Of a stretch of DNA of 64,000 bases, positions 25,304-38,400 are shown in pieces (position 1 is the stretch's first letter; each line of letters opens with the position of its first letter). The notes below the pieces were generated by a model. The model did no database searches. It had not been told where the DNA came from and saw only the letters and a list, made by a program, of their open reading frames with translations. The translations under genes and the position numbers were made by a program. Origin of the DNA: Whalleya microplaca (Eukaryota; Ascomycota; Sordariomycetes; Xylariales; Xylariaceae); the NCBI GenBank assembly GCA_022497155.1, contig MU385718.1:868001-932000 (forward strand), written 5' to 3'.

Positions 25304-25705
25304 ATGTACTTCACCACCGCCTTTGTCACCGCCATCGCCACCGCCGGCCTGGCCCTCGGTGCTCCCGCCCTCGAGGAGCGCTTCACCTCGGGCCAGTGCG
25401 GGCTCCACGTGACGCAGTACCAGAAGAACGAGGACGGGAACGGGGGGCAGTATAGCTTCACGGTGCAGGTGAAGGATGCCATCGGCGCGATCATAGGCGG
25501 CGTGGACCACGTCGCCGTCGCCGACTACAGCAGCCTCAGCATTGCCAGCCAGCTTCCCAGCGTGGTCGTGCTCAGCGCGGGCGCCGCCGACAGCGACCCG
25601 GTGACCTTCGCCTACAATGGCCAGACGTTCTCGAGCTCCTCGGGCTGCAGCACGGGCGGGTACGATTCTGGATCGCGCCAGATGGACTGTGGGTTCAGTT
25701 GCTAG
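25304..25705 (+). CDS. Small secreted cysteine-containing protein, effector-like
   Basis: A single-exon gene of 133 aa. Residues 1-20 are a clear signal peptide (MYFTTAFVTAIATAGLALGA, cleavage after ALGA), followed by a short propeptide-like stretch ending in Glu-Arg. The mature part has four cysteines (C32, C115, C129, C133), enough for two disulfides, with the last three clustered at the C-terminus (GCST...MDCGFSC). The body is Ser/Val-rich and probably beta-structured. It has its own TATA box and strong C-ending codon bias, suggesting abundant expression. Small secreted proteins of this size are common effector, elicitor or cell-surface candidates in ascomycetes; no function can be read from the sequence and I do not assign a family. 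Confidence 0.85.
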   Translation: MYFTTAFVTAIATAGLALGAPALEERFTSGQCGLHVTQYQKNEDGNGGQYSFTVQVKDAIGAIIGGVDHVAVADYSSLSIASQLPSVVVLSAGAADSDPVTFAYNGQTFSSSSGCSTGGYDSGSRQMDCGFSC

Positions 25706-27173
25706 ATCGACTGCTGTCGATGACGGCCTGGCCGGTTAGTTCGGGGGGGGGGGGGGTAGGGGTGTTTTGGTATGAGTTTACGAAGGGAAGACAGGGGCAT
25801 ATAGGAAAAGGGATTAGGCTTCACTAAATGTGCGGCAAAGAGACCATTGTTGAGTGGGTTGTCATTCCTTAAGAGTTTGGTTATAATTCATATTTGTCCA
25901 TGCCCCTATTTTTTGGTGGCACTTATGTATTTATATGCTTGGTCATACATTCAATCAGAAAAAAGCAGTATAGCTGCACACATTATGATCGTTCTGTGGT
26001 GATTGCATTATAAATACTGGATAATTACGTTTACTATAACACAGAGCCTATCATCATATCTATATATCTGTAAAATATAGATACAGCTAGGTACACCTAG
26101 GCCTGAGCGACTAAACAACACATGCAACAAATTAAGCAACAGCCAAACGTGTGTCTAATGATGCTCCCTTCTGCTGAGGGTTGCCCATTCTCACATCTGC
26201 CAGCCTCTGATACTTTGACAAAAAAAATTTTATTTTTTTTGCGAGCGATAATTCTATAGATCCAAGTATCGCCCCAAACAGGCACTTTCATATAATCAAA
26301 TGCTACTTATCCGCATTACTTGCTTCAATCAAGTATTCGGTCCTACTTCAAAGATGTGTGATAGATAGTCCTGACTACGAAAAGGGGTATGTATCTATGA
26401 GACCACCCGAAGACAAAACGTCGCAGACATAGGCACAGACATGTACATCACAACGAAGGCATACACACCACACAATATTTGACTGGTTAAACAATATAAA
26501 ACTCAATTCAACCCTATCCTATCCTATCCTATCCTATCCTATCCGCTGCGTTATACTGATGATGCATCCACCCACCTAACCACCCACCTATCCAGCCACT
26601 ACGCCCTCCCAAACCTACCCATCCATCCATCACCTGTGTCTTTTCTTTTCTACGAACTCCCTCTCCTAATGGACTGGCTCCGCCCACTCACTTCCCCGTT
26701 CATATGTCTGTATGTACTTGATGTTCATTCACCATCCCTCATCACCTCGCCGCTTCGCAGACGCACACCACCCATCACACATGCGCAGGCCTTCCATTTC
26801 TCATACTCCCCAAGCAAGTCATCCCGATCGAGAACAGAGGTATAAAAACGGACAAGGAGAAAAAAGGGCACACAAGCAGCTCAAGTATAACCACCAAGCA
26901 CCCATGTAGACAGACAGACAGTCAAGCGCGGGAGAAAAGAAGAAGAAGAAGAACAGAGGTATAGTGATATCCCTAGTAATATCTGCTTGCTTGCTGCTAT
27001 TGCCGCTGCCGCCCCTGTGTGAAAACCACGAGTGCCAGAAAACAACAGAAGAGACCCCCTTTCTTGTACTTGGGGGTAAACCCGACCTCGGCACACACAC
27101 CGTCTCCAAACCTGCCAACTCCATCGCATAGCCATCAAACTCGTTCTACCATCGACGTAAAAAACTACGCTGT
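25706..27173. other. Intergenic spacer with simple repeats
   Basis: The 3' flanks of two converging genes. It includes a G14 run at 25743-25756, a pentanucleotide CTATC array at 26512-26544 and CCACC/CATCC-rich DNA up to 26770. I see no gene. Confidence 0.6.
26512..26544. repeat. (CTATC)n pentanucleotide repeat
   Basis: About 6.5 perfect copies of a 5-bp unit in the intergenic space downstream of the SLM1-like gene. Confidence 0.9.
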
Positions 27174-30019
27174 CTAATACGCGCCCGGCGTTCCGCTAGG
27201 CGTGCTGTGCGGGTACTCCCCGGGGACGTGAGGGGTACTGTTGGACCTTGCGCCGCCGGGTCGGAACTGCGCAGCGGCGTTCTGGGCCGCGAATGCGGCG
27301 GCTCCCGCGACGGTGGCGGCAGCAGGAAGGGGCTTCGCGAAGCCATTGCCCACGCCCTGCTCCTTGGTCTGCGTGCCGTAGTCCATGACGATTGGGGCGT
27401 AGGTAGGCTGGACGCCGAGACCGTTGTTCAGCACCTCATAGGAGCTGTTCAGATTGCCCGAGTCCTGGCTTAGGCTCGTCTCCCGGGACTGGGATGTGGC
27501 GGATCCCGGTCCATTGTTGAGCACGATCGCCGCGTTCGTGTTCGCGTTCACGAACTGTTGACCCCGGTGTGCCTGTTGTTGTTGTGGGTGGATAGGCTCC
27601 CCGCTGTAGGGGTTTACGCCATCTGCTCGCGCCTCATGGTTAATAACTGCAGCATGACTGGGCGCATCCATCCTAACGCTCGAGGTGTTGCCATAAGATT
27701 GACCAACCATCTGTGATGCCCGATTGCCGGGATAGGCCGCCTCACCGAACCCACTACTACCAGGTAGTGCGCCGGCAGCCGCGATAATCTCATGATCTTG
27801 GTTGGGGCCCGCGTTAGCGCCCGCCATTGTATACTCGTTGGCCAAAAAGCCCGAGCCCACACTACTAGGAGACTGCGGCACTTGTAAACCTCTCTGGGCG
27901 TTGACTTGGATGTCAGATGGGAAGCGTCCACCAGGCTCAGGCCGATTTTGAAGCGAGTCTTGGCGAGAACCTGGGCTGGCGACAGCAGCGTTCGCTGAGA
28001 AAGGCTCATCGTCTTCATCATCTACCATGCCATCAGAACTCCCGCTTCGTTGTGAAGATCGCGAGAAGGTGCGGGCGTGGTGGCCTCGAACGAACGTGCT
28101 AAGTTCTTCAGGTGATTTCTCGGTAAGGGCTTTAATGTCCTCATACCAAGCCATCATGGTATCATGGCTTTCGGCACGGAAAACCCAGGTGTGGCCTCGA
28201 TGCATCGACCCTGTTTGTCGTCCCTTGAGGATGAACTTGTTTGAGGAGCCACCTTCGGTAGAGTGAGAGCCAAGTTTCTGTTCAGGCAGATATAGAGACA
28301 TGATAGGCGCTTGTGTCTTGTCCGCGGACTTGAATTCATGCAAGTGCGTCGGCGAAAGCACATACCTATCGATATGTTAGCTAGTTCGTAGAACCAGTTA
28401 GAGGGAGGTTTCTTACCATCCAGCTGTGTAGCTCTTCAGATACTTGCTCTTGCGCTCCAACAAACCTGCACGAATCTCCTGGCAGGCAAAATGGTCTCGT
28501 CCTGGGTAGTGAATATGTTCGGCAGATCTGACTGGAATCTCCGGATCGACAAATTGCGAATCTCTTTGAATGAAGCTGGTCCATTCACGGTCTTTAGGCA
28601 TCGCAATAGGGCCGAGGCGGAGTTCGTCGATAGCGTTGTATGCTGCGTCTGATTCCCGCTTAAGAATACCAGCGTAGGCATTATAAGACTTCTGGATCTC
28701 GCCGACGACAATCGATTCAAGCTCCCGACCCGACGTTTCCAGATTTAAATATGCCTGGATCTGTTAGAACTTGCCTCTAAGTAATTCCAAGGGGTCATAG
28801 TACCTGATGTAAATAGTTCTCCTCGTCAAGTTGTCGCTCGACCTGACGATCCACGGCGAGCCGCAAAAGGTAGGGGTCCTGTTTGCCTGTAGTTAAGGCC
28901 GAATCCAGTTCGTTCTGTCCCAGCACCTCTTGTAGCGCGTTGACAGCTCGCTTGGTCCCGTCCATCTCCTTCTCGACCGAATTCTTGAAATCGCCCGACA
29001 AGCTCTTGATCTCCTTCATCTTCTGGTTCAGGTCGCTCCTTAGGCCAGTCAGGGCCAGGATGACGTCTTCCTCGATTTCCTTCGCTTTGTTAGCCTCGAC
29101 AATTGCCGTCTTATGGTAATTTCGTAGGATCTGAAGCGCATCGTCGAGTCCACCGGATGCGAGGAAACCGGCGGGTGTGGAAGTATTGTTGAGGACATTG
29201 GCGAGCTTTAGCAGCGACTTGGATCGATGCTCGTAATGTGATTGTATTTCTCTGAAATAGGCAATGAGGTCCTTGAGGATCTTTCGCCATGCTGAGTATC
29301 AATGTTAGCCATGGTCGCAACAGCAACACATATTAGAGCTTACCCTGGAATCTATTTGCTAGTACTTCTGTCGGATTGCCTGAGGTGGGCACAGGACAGT
29401 AAAAGGCACTATGCGCCTCGTCCGAGTCATGCGAGCTCTGTAAGGCCAGACTTCTTACGCTCCCGGCCTTCATGCTCCGGCGACTGCCACTCCGTTTCAG
29501 ACTCCCGCTCCTCCGTAGCGAGTTCTTCTTCCTCAGGGTATTTCCTCGCGACAGAGATATGCCATGGGCACTGGCGTTATCGCCGGTGGTAATGGCCTCG
29601 GAACGTGAGGAGATGGAGCTAGAGCGCTGCATGTTTGAATATTGATTTTGTGGATTTTGTTGATATTGTTGATACTGCTGATTTTGCTGCTGGCCGGTCG
29701 GGCCGTCGACAACGGAGCTGCCTCTCACACTGGCATCCCACTCTTCGGTGAATTTGGGCTGGCGATTCGAGACTTGGTAGTTGTCGTTCGACGGCAGCGG
29801 CGGTGATGCGATCTGGGAATTAGCTAGAGTGTTGGACAAGGTTTCGTCGTCTACGTGCGGTCGCTGCGGCGGCTGGTAGTAGGGGAAGTAGCTGGCTGAG
29901 CTAGGCCTCGCATTGGTGGTTTGGAATGCTGCTCGGTCGGGGGTGGGCGTGGATGATGGGTTGATATTGGGATTATTCAGGGTGGGCAGCGCGGAGGGGA
30001 GTGGGGACTTGGCGGTCAT
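27174..30019 (-). CDS. SLM1: Slm1/Slm2-like F-BAR and PH domain protein
   Basis: Slm proteins bind PI(4,5)P2 at eisosomes and relay membrane stress to TORC2 and actin. Exons are 30019-29344, 29291-28804, 28754-28417 and 28365-27174; all keep frame and give 897 aa. Residues 1-225 are a Gln/Asn/Ser-rich leader with a basic RKKNSLRRSGSLKRSGSRR patch. An F-BAR-like helical region spans about 220-475 (AWRKILKDLIAYFREIQSHYE, VERQLDEENYLHQAYLNLE). The PH domain covers about 483-590 (GLLERKSKYLKSYTAGWYVLSPTHLHEF to WVFRAESHDTMMAWYEDI), split by the last intron at its Trp codon. The C-terminal 300 residues are disordered. For intron 2 I chose the acceptor before GCATAT rather than the AG six bases upstream, which lies too close to the CTAAC branch site; both keep frame. 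Confidence 0.92.
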
Positions 30020-30660
30020 GACAATGGTGTTGACGCAACTCTTGTGTGCCACACAGAAAGGGGCAAGGCGTTCGAACTTCAGCCCCCTTCCTGTTAGCTC
30101 CGTTGGCTTGGTCTCACTGTTAGTCCTTCTAGCTGGTAGGGATAACCCAGAGAGGCGCGGACGACGGGCGCATTCACAGTCGTCAGAAGGTTTGAGATGG
30201 TGGCAGATGCGGGAGGCCTAACGATGGTGTAGGTAGGGACCTTATCCTGACCCTACAAGCAGATAAAATAAACACCTGACTGAGGGGTGAAGAATTAGAG
30301 TTAGTATAATGTGCATGAGGTAAGTAATGTATGGGATATGCATGTATGACAATGCCCCTAATGAATGTTCACTCTACAGTATACTACACATGCTTGGGAT
30401 ATCTGAATAGAGTGAATTGGGTTGCATACCCTGATGGTGACTTATTTAGGTAGGGTCGAGTCAATTCCCCAGATGTGCCTGGGTATTCAGCTAGCTACTT
30501 AGTTAAGCTGGGCAGCTGGGTTGCGACTCAACAAAGTTCGCTTTGCATAAGTTTTTAAGAGGGTCTTATGTGATCTAGAGGAGTTATCGATGGTATGGTA
30601 CGTATATGTGAAGATAAGCGATACGTATAAAAAGAAACCTGTTGCTATTCTAGGTACAGG

Positions 30661-30709
30661 TATGTATGTATTGTATGTATGTATTGTATGTATGTATTGT
30701 ATGTATGTA
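30661..30709. repeat. 13-bp minisatellite
   Basis: Nearly four perfect tandem copies of TATGTATGTATTG. Confidence 0.9.
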
Positions 30710-30855
30710 GTAATCTGTAATGGATGGATGCAATGGGTGGCTTTTGCAGGAGAGGCTTTTGCAGGAGAGGGAAAAAAAGAGGAAAAAGGACTTGAAGCAC
30801 AGCGATAGTGACGACGATGTTGTCGTCACCTTGTAGCTCCTTTCCTCTCTGCTCT

Positions 30856-30891
30856 GACTGCCCAGACTGCCCAGACTGCCCAGACTGCCCA
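30856..30891. repeat. 9-bp GACTGCCCA tandem repeat
   Basis: Four tandem copies of a 9-bp unit in the distal upstream region of the SLM1-like gene. Confidence 0.9.
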
Positions 30892-32458
30892 ATTTAGCGC
30901 ACTGACCAACACCGACCAGCACCTCTTTCAGACCTTTTAAAAGACTGCTGTTCAGGCCGTTACTGCCGTTTTCCAGAGCCAGCGAGCAGCCTCCACCAGT
31001 CGCCAACGGGGCTTCCTCCTCGCACTATCCGCATTCGGTAGCTGGTAGCTGCATGGACAAGGGTTCGGTCTGGTTATCATGCCACTAGGCGGGGTACGGC
31101 CGCCTTTGTTGAAGGAACTATGATGTAATCGTTCCTTTGTCACCTCGAACAGCTCTTCTCCCCCTCTCCCCGTTCGTCAACCATCGACAGACTGATCGAC
31201 AGGTGACCAGAGCTACGGGTCCATCTCAACAGCGCAACAGTTACTAGCTACTAATAATAAGAGTATGTCGGTGAATCCCATCTACATTACAATATACTAC
31301 CCTACCTACTTATAAATACTCTTATGTTTTCATCCTCGTGGCGATAGATTATAAGAGACACCCAATTTGTCTACTGTATAGGTTCTATTCTATAAACTCA
31401 GTAGCAATATAATTTAAACCAGTCTCACCTTTGTCGCCAAAACAAAATGTAGGCATATATTAATCCGGCTTATAAGTGTTGTACTTGATGTACTATAGAA
31501 AACATGCGTATGCATGCAAGATGATACATATGTATAGAAATAGATGGAACTGTCACAACTCCCGCCTACATACCTATCTGCATATACATACATACGCGCC
31601 TAATGCACAGAGCTCTAACCTATCTACTATTGCGTAGACGGCGTCCGTAGAGAGAGGGTAGATTGCTGCCCTGAATATCACTTATGACTCTTGTCCAATA
31701 GCTGCAACCAACCATTCTGCAGACCAACTCACCACCAAACCAACCCTTGCCACATACTGTACATACTGCGTACATACCTACCTACATACATACATACATG
31801 TGAGACAACAGCAAATAGCTCTTGGCTACCTATAGCTATGTATGTAAGTTACACTGCAACCAGCCTATGGAGATCAACCTTAAATTCCAGAACTCACATG
31901 ACGGCTACTGATAGGACGAATAATAAGGCTGAACCCGAGTCTATTTGTCTTTGCCGGTGCCACTATCACATGTGGTCACCCATAGACGGCGCATGGAGCT
32001 GCATACATACGGATCTTAAATATAATAATTAGAGTTTATATTTCTTAACTACATGCTAATTTCAAATACCAATGCTCTGCCGTGCTCTGCTCTGCTCTGC
32101 AACGCGATGTTCGCTACCCCCCACAAACGAAATATCGCGGACCTCTCCATCCGGGCCCCCTCTCTTGCTTGCTGCTTTGCTTTGCCTGACTGACGAACCG
32201 ACAAACAGACAAATATTCGATGACTGCTGCTACATAACAGTACCTGAACGCCGTGCTCATGCGAAATGCTAAAGGTATCCCCAACTGGACCCCTTAATTT
32301 GCTAATAAGCACAAAACCCCATTCCCTCCCTCTCCCCGTCCGGTACGCCCCGTTCCCCATGTCTTATGTTCCTGTGTGTGAGTGTGTATGTATCTGTGTG
32401 TGTGCGCCATCCTATTGGGCCGTTCTCGTGCCCATATGACAGTCTATTACCCGTTGGT

Positions 32459-32485
32459 TGGCTGGCTGGCTGGCTGGCTGGCTGG
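32459..32485. repeat. (GGCT)n tetranucleotide repeat
   Basis: About six perfect GGCT units, roughly 100 bp beyond the stop codon of the LDB17-like gene, so possibly in its 3' UTR. Confidence 0.9.
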
Positions 32486-32590
32486 AATGTGTGTTGGTCT
32501 CTGATTAAATAATTCACGTGATTAAATAAAAAGCCTCCATGTTTCATTCGAGTGGAATTCGAATGTCTAGGGCACCGCTTAGTCTTTCTT

Positions 32591-34252
32591 CTAGACGAGT
32601 TCTGATTCATACGCAAGCGACTGCGAGTTCGAGACAGTAGACTTGAGCCTGCCCTTTCGTCGGGGCGGCGGTGCTTTTGGAGGTGGTCTCTTGGAAGAGG
32701 TGGTACTACTTCCGCTTCCGTTCTCACTCTTATGCACTAGCGGGGCATATGGCGTTCCATGCCGGTGTTTTGGCACCGCTGGGAGTGGTTTCCTGGCTCT
32801 GGGTGGCTTGGGAGGCTCCTTTACTTCTCCGTTGGATTTCACCTTGACAACGCCGTTCTCGGCCTCAGCTCCGGCGTCAGTCTTTCGGCTCGGCGTCTGG
32901 ACGCCCGGCTTCTCCATGACGGCCGCCACATCTACGACACTACTGTTGCTGGTGATGACTGTGGGCGAGAGACTAATGCCGATGAGTTTGCGGGCGAGTT
33001 CGCCCGAACCCGTGCCTTCTTCGGTCAGCCACTTGACCTTGGACACTCGATCTACAAGCCTAAGCGTTGTCTCGTCTGCCGGAGCGAAATGCGTGTTGTC
33101 CGAATCAGCTAGTATTCTGATGACTTTCAGAATCTCATCCTTCTTGTAGTGGGGTGGTTGATTGAGCTGGGTGTGCGCGAGGAGGGGGTAGAGCACTCGC
33201 AGGTAGGTGTGTCGCAAAGAGATCATCTCATTTGGCAGGTCGAGAAGATTACGGATAATGACATCGAGGAGCACTCGCAAGTCGTTGGTGTAAAAGTACT
33301 CGTATGTAGCTTTGGTAGTGAAGAGCAGATACAGCAGCTTCAAGATCAGAAGCTGTAGGGACGTCTCGGTTTCCCGATTTAGAAGGAGTATGATGTTTTC
33401 GCCGAACGTTCTAAACTTCGACCCACGTAGACCGAGGCACTTGACAACCTTGTTTGTCAAAGGCGCAGGGGGCGAGGTAGAATTGGTGACGGCGGTGGTA
33501 GATACGACCATGTATTGCTCGTTGAGGACAAGCTGCTGCTATTAGTAGATAATAAGGAACATGTCCCAAGTATCAATAACTCACTAGGACACGAATGATA
33601 GCATAGTGGTACGGATCCTGTGCGTCGTCTGAGAACTCCTCGATAAGCTTGAAGAGGTAAGTGACAAAGGCGTCGTCGACGTGTAAAAGGTCCTCGATGC
33701 GTAATTGTTCGATGCGCGACATCGCATACATCAGCTCCAGGAGCAGCCGATGCAGGTCCGGATCCGTCTCTTTTCTCCCGATGATCAACTCGAGCAAGCG
33801 ATGAAAACAGTCCATCTGTACCATCATTTTGAAGGTCGTCTCGTCGTTGCGGCCGTCGAGCAGCAGGAAGCTAGCGATAACGTACAAGGGACCGGGCTCC
33901 TCTTCCTGCAACAGGCTGTAGATAATCTGCGTACGGACGTATTCTGGGCTGGTCTGGAAGAGCTCGCCCTTCAGGAGGCAATGCGAACAGCTTGCGACGT
34001 CATCTTCGGACACGGAGAACTCCTCCCGGTATCGCGAGGTCAGGTATAGCCATGATCGCAAGGCGTCGTCGATGGTCCCGTGGTCGTCGGCGTGACATTG
34101 AGTAGCGACAACCTTGTCTAGCTCTAGAAGGATAGGGGTGAAACAATTAGCAGGGCAGATATATACAAGATGCGACTAATATAGAGCTGGGACATACCGA
34201 TCCAGAGCTGCTCCTCGTCCTCTATCGCGTAGACGGGGTCCGAATTGGCCAT
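32591..34252 (-). CDS. LDB17: Ldb17/Dip1-like actin patch protein (SPIN90 family)
   Basis: Dip1/Ldb17/SPIN90 proteins activate Arp2/3 to seed linear filaments at endocytic actin patches. Exons are 34252-34198, 34123-33585 and 33532-32591; frames join and give 511 aa. The first exon codes only 18 residues. The body (about 20-330) is an all-helical, leucine-rich domain: [72 protein letters not shown] and [15 protein letters not shown]. The C-terminal 130 residues are disordered and basic with Pro-rich motifs ([32 protein letters not shown]) suited to SH3 partners of the actin patch. The exon 3 acceptor lies in a CAGCAG repeat; the downstream AG was chosen because [12 protein letters not shown] fits the family. 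Confidence 0.9.
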
Positions 34253-35482
34253 GTTGCAATCAAGAATGTTCGCCCAAGCAGCGCGCCCGGCATTCCATCA
34301 AGGAGATGACAGGCCTAGATATTTATTAGTTAATACATCTGCGTCAGAACGAAGCCGGGTCGGTGCTGTAGTCGGTGCTGTGGCAATTGGCGTCGGAAGT
34401 GTTGGTTGGTTGTCGATCACACGTGCTATGTTTGTTGATACGATGGCGATGCGATGAGTTGTACGTTAGTCAGTTGACCTAGTGTGTTGCTTGCTAAGGT
34501 AGTATTGCTTGCTAGTGTTGAGTGTGTTGCTTGCTGCTGTTGTGGAAAGAAGAAATAACGGCAGGGTTCCCTATCCAAGCTAACCTTGGAAATTCCCGTT
34601 TCCGTTATTATGGCTGATCCGTACATTGTTCAACTGTTTATGTAAGTAAGTATTCCGTACCTTATGCTTTTCCCCAAATTCCCCCGCGCCTGTGACACGG
34701 TCCTTTCGATAAGCCACTTTACTAACTTATTCCAGGTTATGATGTCTTTGCGTTCACGAACCAATTGGCGTGGCGGGGCAAGCTTACTAAAGCTATAAGA
34801 CAGTAAGCTCAATTATATATAAATATAGCATGTAGGCGTTTAGGGATTTATATAAATTGCCGGCTTCAGAGTATTATATAAAAACATTGCAAATGATCGG
34901 GGAAAACATAATGCCTAGGTTAGCCGTTTAGAAATGAGCATAACGTACATGTAGTTGTATCAAATATTGTACATATGTAGTGTAATACAAACTATCTCAT
35001 GATATCACATGGAAGTATACAGTCTGTACCGACTTTTGCTACCTAATCACTTATAATTGCCATTGCATCAAGAATCACAGAAACACTGGAGGCCAGAAGA
35101 CATCCATTGGACCTAGAACGCTATCTATGAAGACTTGGGGTGTTGTATCTGACAAGGTAGGTAGTACCAAGTAAATAGTATCGAGGCCCCGACTTGTGTG
35201 TCTATACCAGCTCATCTCGACCCTGCAACTGGCATTATTGTTTTTGGCGCCAGTCCTTTCTCTAACTACCAGCAGAAACACCCCCATGGCCCCGAATGAT
35301 CATTCCTGGAGGAAAAGTAAAAAAAACATCGCTGCTAATATACAACAATTGTCTACAAGTGTCCAGTACTTACGCAACTGTGGCGGCGGCGGCGGCAGCG
35401 GCGGTCCTTAGCGACGGGATACGTTTCTTCTAAGCGACCCACGGCTAGGAGATGTGCCGTTGCTCAGAATGACACCGATGTC
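34253..35482. other. Intergenic, no gene seen
   Basis: Promoter of the LDB17-like gene, then AT-rich spacer to the 3' end of the exportin gene. A GGCGGC run at 35380-35400 is a short trinucleotide tract. No supported frame. Confidence 0.6.
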
Positions 35483-38400
35483 CTACAGTTCGAACAAGCT
35501 AGCCACGCCCTCTAGCCCGTCACCAGCTCCATTATCGGGACCATTACCCGTCGGTTGCCCGCCCGGCCGCGACGCACCGTTAGTCGGCGGCGGAGCCGTC
35601 ATGAACTGCTGAGCCATCTTGCTCCGCGCTGGCCTCCTAGCCAGGGGATTCTTAGTCGGCGCAACCCCGATGCTCTTACTCAGCTTGCCCATCTCCGACA
35701 CGCTGACGCCCTTTAGATCGCGTAGGAGGTCTAGGATCGCAGCGCGCTGTGCACGGGGGCTGGTATCTTTCTTCGACATGTAGTCGATCGCGTTATCGAC
35801 GTCGCTGGCTTTTACGTTGGGGAGAGAAAGCAGGACGTCGCGCCCCGTTGTAGTGAGCTTGTTGTACGTAACCAAGATTGTGGCAACGAGGGAAGCCAGA
35901 TCCTTCTGCAGCTCTACGAAGTACGGCTCGTGGATAGAAGTGATACACGCTTTGACGACGTCGGAGGATATATACTCGCGGATGATAGATGCTGTGCCGG
36001 TAGGTATCGAGGTCGCATCGTTCTGTTGCTTGGCCTCCGTGACCGCGAACTCAGGTATGATAGAGCGAAACACTCTCAATATCACTGCACAGCATCGAGA
36101 GTCCCGCCATCTGATCGCATGGGTGCAGAACAGCAAAAGTGGCTCCACAATAGAAGAATTCATCAAGCAGAATTTCCGCAACGAAGGATATACTCGTGCA
36201 TCCTCGCCCTGGTTAGATGGATCAACTGCGGGATCTAAGTAAAGTCAGTAGAGATTTTATAGCCAATGGTTCGATCGCCAACTTACTCGCCCGATTAGGG
36301 TCCAAGAAGTCTGCAGCCATCATGATAGATGCGTGAGTCAGTTGTCTCAGAATGCTTTCAGCTTTCATTTCCTCAGTTAGAGCCTCTCCGCCAGTCTGTA
36401 CCGCTTGCTGCTGCTCCAGTTTCATCCACTCCGCGCCGATTCTGGCGTCCATTTGCTGGCAGCATGCTGCTAAGATTGGAGGCAGGAAATGATCTCGTAG
36501 CGGTACTGGACAGTTATCAACCAGATATCTGACTAAGTTCATAACGTTAATCAACTGATGGGTCGAGAGATTAAATGAGTCCGCTAGAAGAGCATGGGCC
36601 AAAGGGCCTGGTAGCTCACTGAAGCCGTAGAACTGCATATCCAGGCGGGTCATGCAGTATATGATCGCGTAGCAGGACTCCCGTACAAACCGTATAGATC
36701 CTCGGATTGTCGAGGCAAGCCCCTCCAAGGTAAGCTTTTTCTCGAGTACACGAGCGTAAAACTCATCCTTACTGCCTTCTGATATGCCAGCTTGCCAGAA
36801 TCTGTCTGTTAAAACCCGACCTACAATCATTCTCATCTCTGGTGGTAGTCCTGTCCAATTCTCGGGAGTGTGTGAAGCGTGGGCATGGCTGTAATGATGT
36901 TAGCAGAGAGAAGACACAGTGGGTGTGGTAGGAGACTCGTACTTCATGAAGTTGAGTAACTCCGGGAGGATAGCAGGAAACCCGGCCTGCCACAACGCAA
37001 TTGAGACCTGGTAAGGTGGGGTGTTTTTATCGATCTTATCGATTGAACAATTCAGAAAGGATTTCGTCGAGCGTAAAGGTAAAACCTATGCGAAGCGTCA
37101 GAAGGTCTCTGCCTATATGTAGGGACGAAACTAACCGTCTGTCGCTTTTCCAGCTCGGCCTGCAATGCCTGCCCTTCAGCATCAAGGTCCACAGAACCCC
37201 AATCCGGGATTTCGTGCATTCGCCTGCTTGCTAGGTAGTTCTGCGCTTGGTCAAGCGCCATGAGTTCACAGAACCCAGCATAGGATGATAAGGATTGTTT
37301 TAGCCGACCATCTTGCCATTGAGACGTTATAGGATCAATGAATGGTTGCAGTCTCTGAACCTTGGTGGCTTGATCAAGCCGCCTGGTGCGATGACTGGTA
37401 CTGTTAGCCAGCTGCTTCAACACCAAACTCAACCTAAGATACGACGTACATGATAGTGAACAGAAAAGTCCGATAGTTGATCTGCCGCTTTTCATCCATG
37501 TGGAACGAAGAAACCATCTCGTCTACCTTTGCTGCTATTTGGTCATACGCATTCTACGAACACAGTTAGCCAATATGTTGTTTCTCGCTGCAGAAAAAGT
37601 CGGAAGTTCCTACCAGTAAATCATCGGGCATCTTGGAGGCAAGTCTTTGAAGCTCAATCATGCTCTCCGATTGCAACTCCCTGACCGCGTCGGTATACAC
37701 CTGGTGCCGGGGCTTGGTCCTTGGCCAGTTCATAAGAATATGCTCTAGGACCTTGAGCATGAAATCTGGTTTGGTGTCGAGCGCAGACGTAGAGAAAGCA
37801 ACAAGAAGCTGCAGGATCCTTTTGCGGATGAGGGGATCCTAGGCTGGTAAGCAGATACTCATAAAAAATCATAAACTCTCCTACAACGTACCTCAAAAGT
37901 CATCCCTAGTAGACGGTTGCTCCAAGACTCGATGCTGTCCTCCATCAGGGCTATTTCTCGATTCTGACATATGTTAGTACAGGTTGAAGTCGCCCGTGAA
38001 CTACCTATCCTTACATGGTCTGGGCCATTGTTGTTAGCTCGCCACTTGCCAAACCCCTTTAAAGCTGCTTCAATGACTGTCGCCTGGGCGTCGACTCGGA
38101 GGACTGCCTGGGATGTCTTGGAATAATTTGCCACTATAGGGAGTTAGAACAGAACCTCATGAGGACAGTAACAAGACGTACTATCAAAGCCTGGCGCATT
38201 GTCATAGAGATGCTGCAGTATGTCTTCGGTCTGGCTGAGAATATGTCCCATTGCGCCAGATGTCTTCAATACGACAATATTCTCGATGACTTGAGAGCTG
38301 TAACGTCTATAGTTGCCGAGGAAAGCATGCCGCTCCGGGATCGTATCAGTGTCTTCTAGGAGAAACAGATATGTGGGGTCCTGGGTGTCTTCAGGCAGGC

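Larger units (their letters stand above)
30020..32590. other. Intergenic: SLM1 promoter, minisatellites
   Basis: No gene is supported. Contents include a 13-bp TATGTATGTATTG minisatellite (30661-30709), a duplicated GGCTTTTGCAGGAGA (about 30740-30768), four copies of GACTGCCCA (30856-30891), TACATACA/TACC tracts near 31770-31800 and a (GGCT)6 tract at 32459-32485 just downstream of the LDB17-like stop. Frames here are simple-sequence artefacts. Confidence 0.6.
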
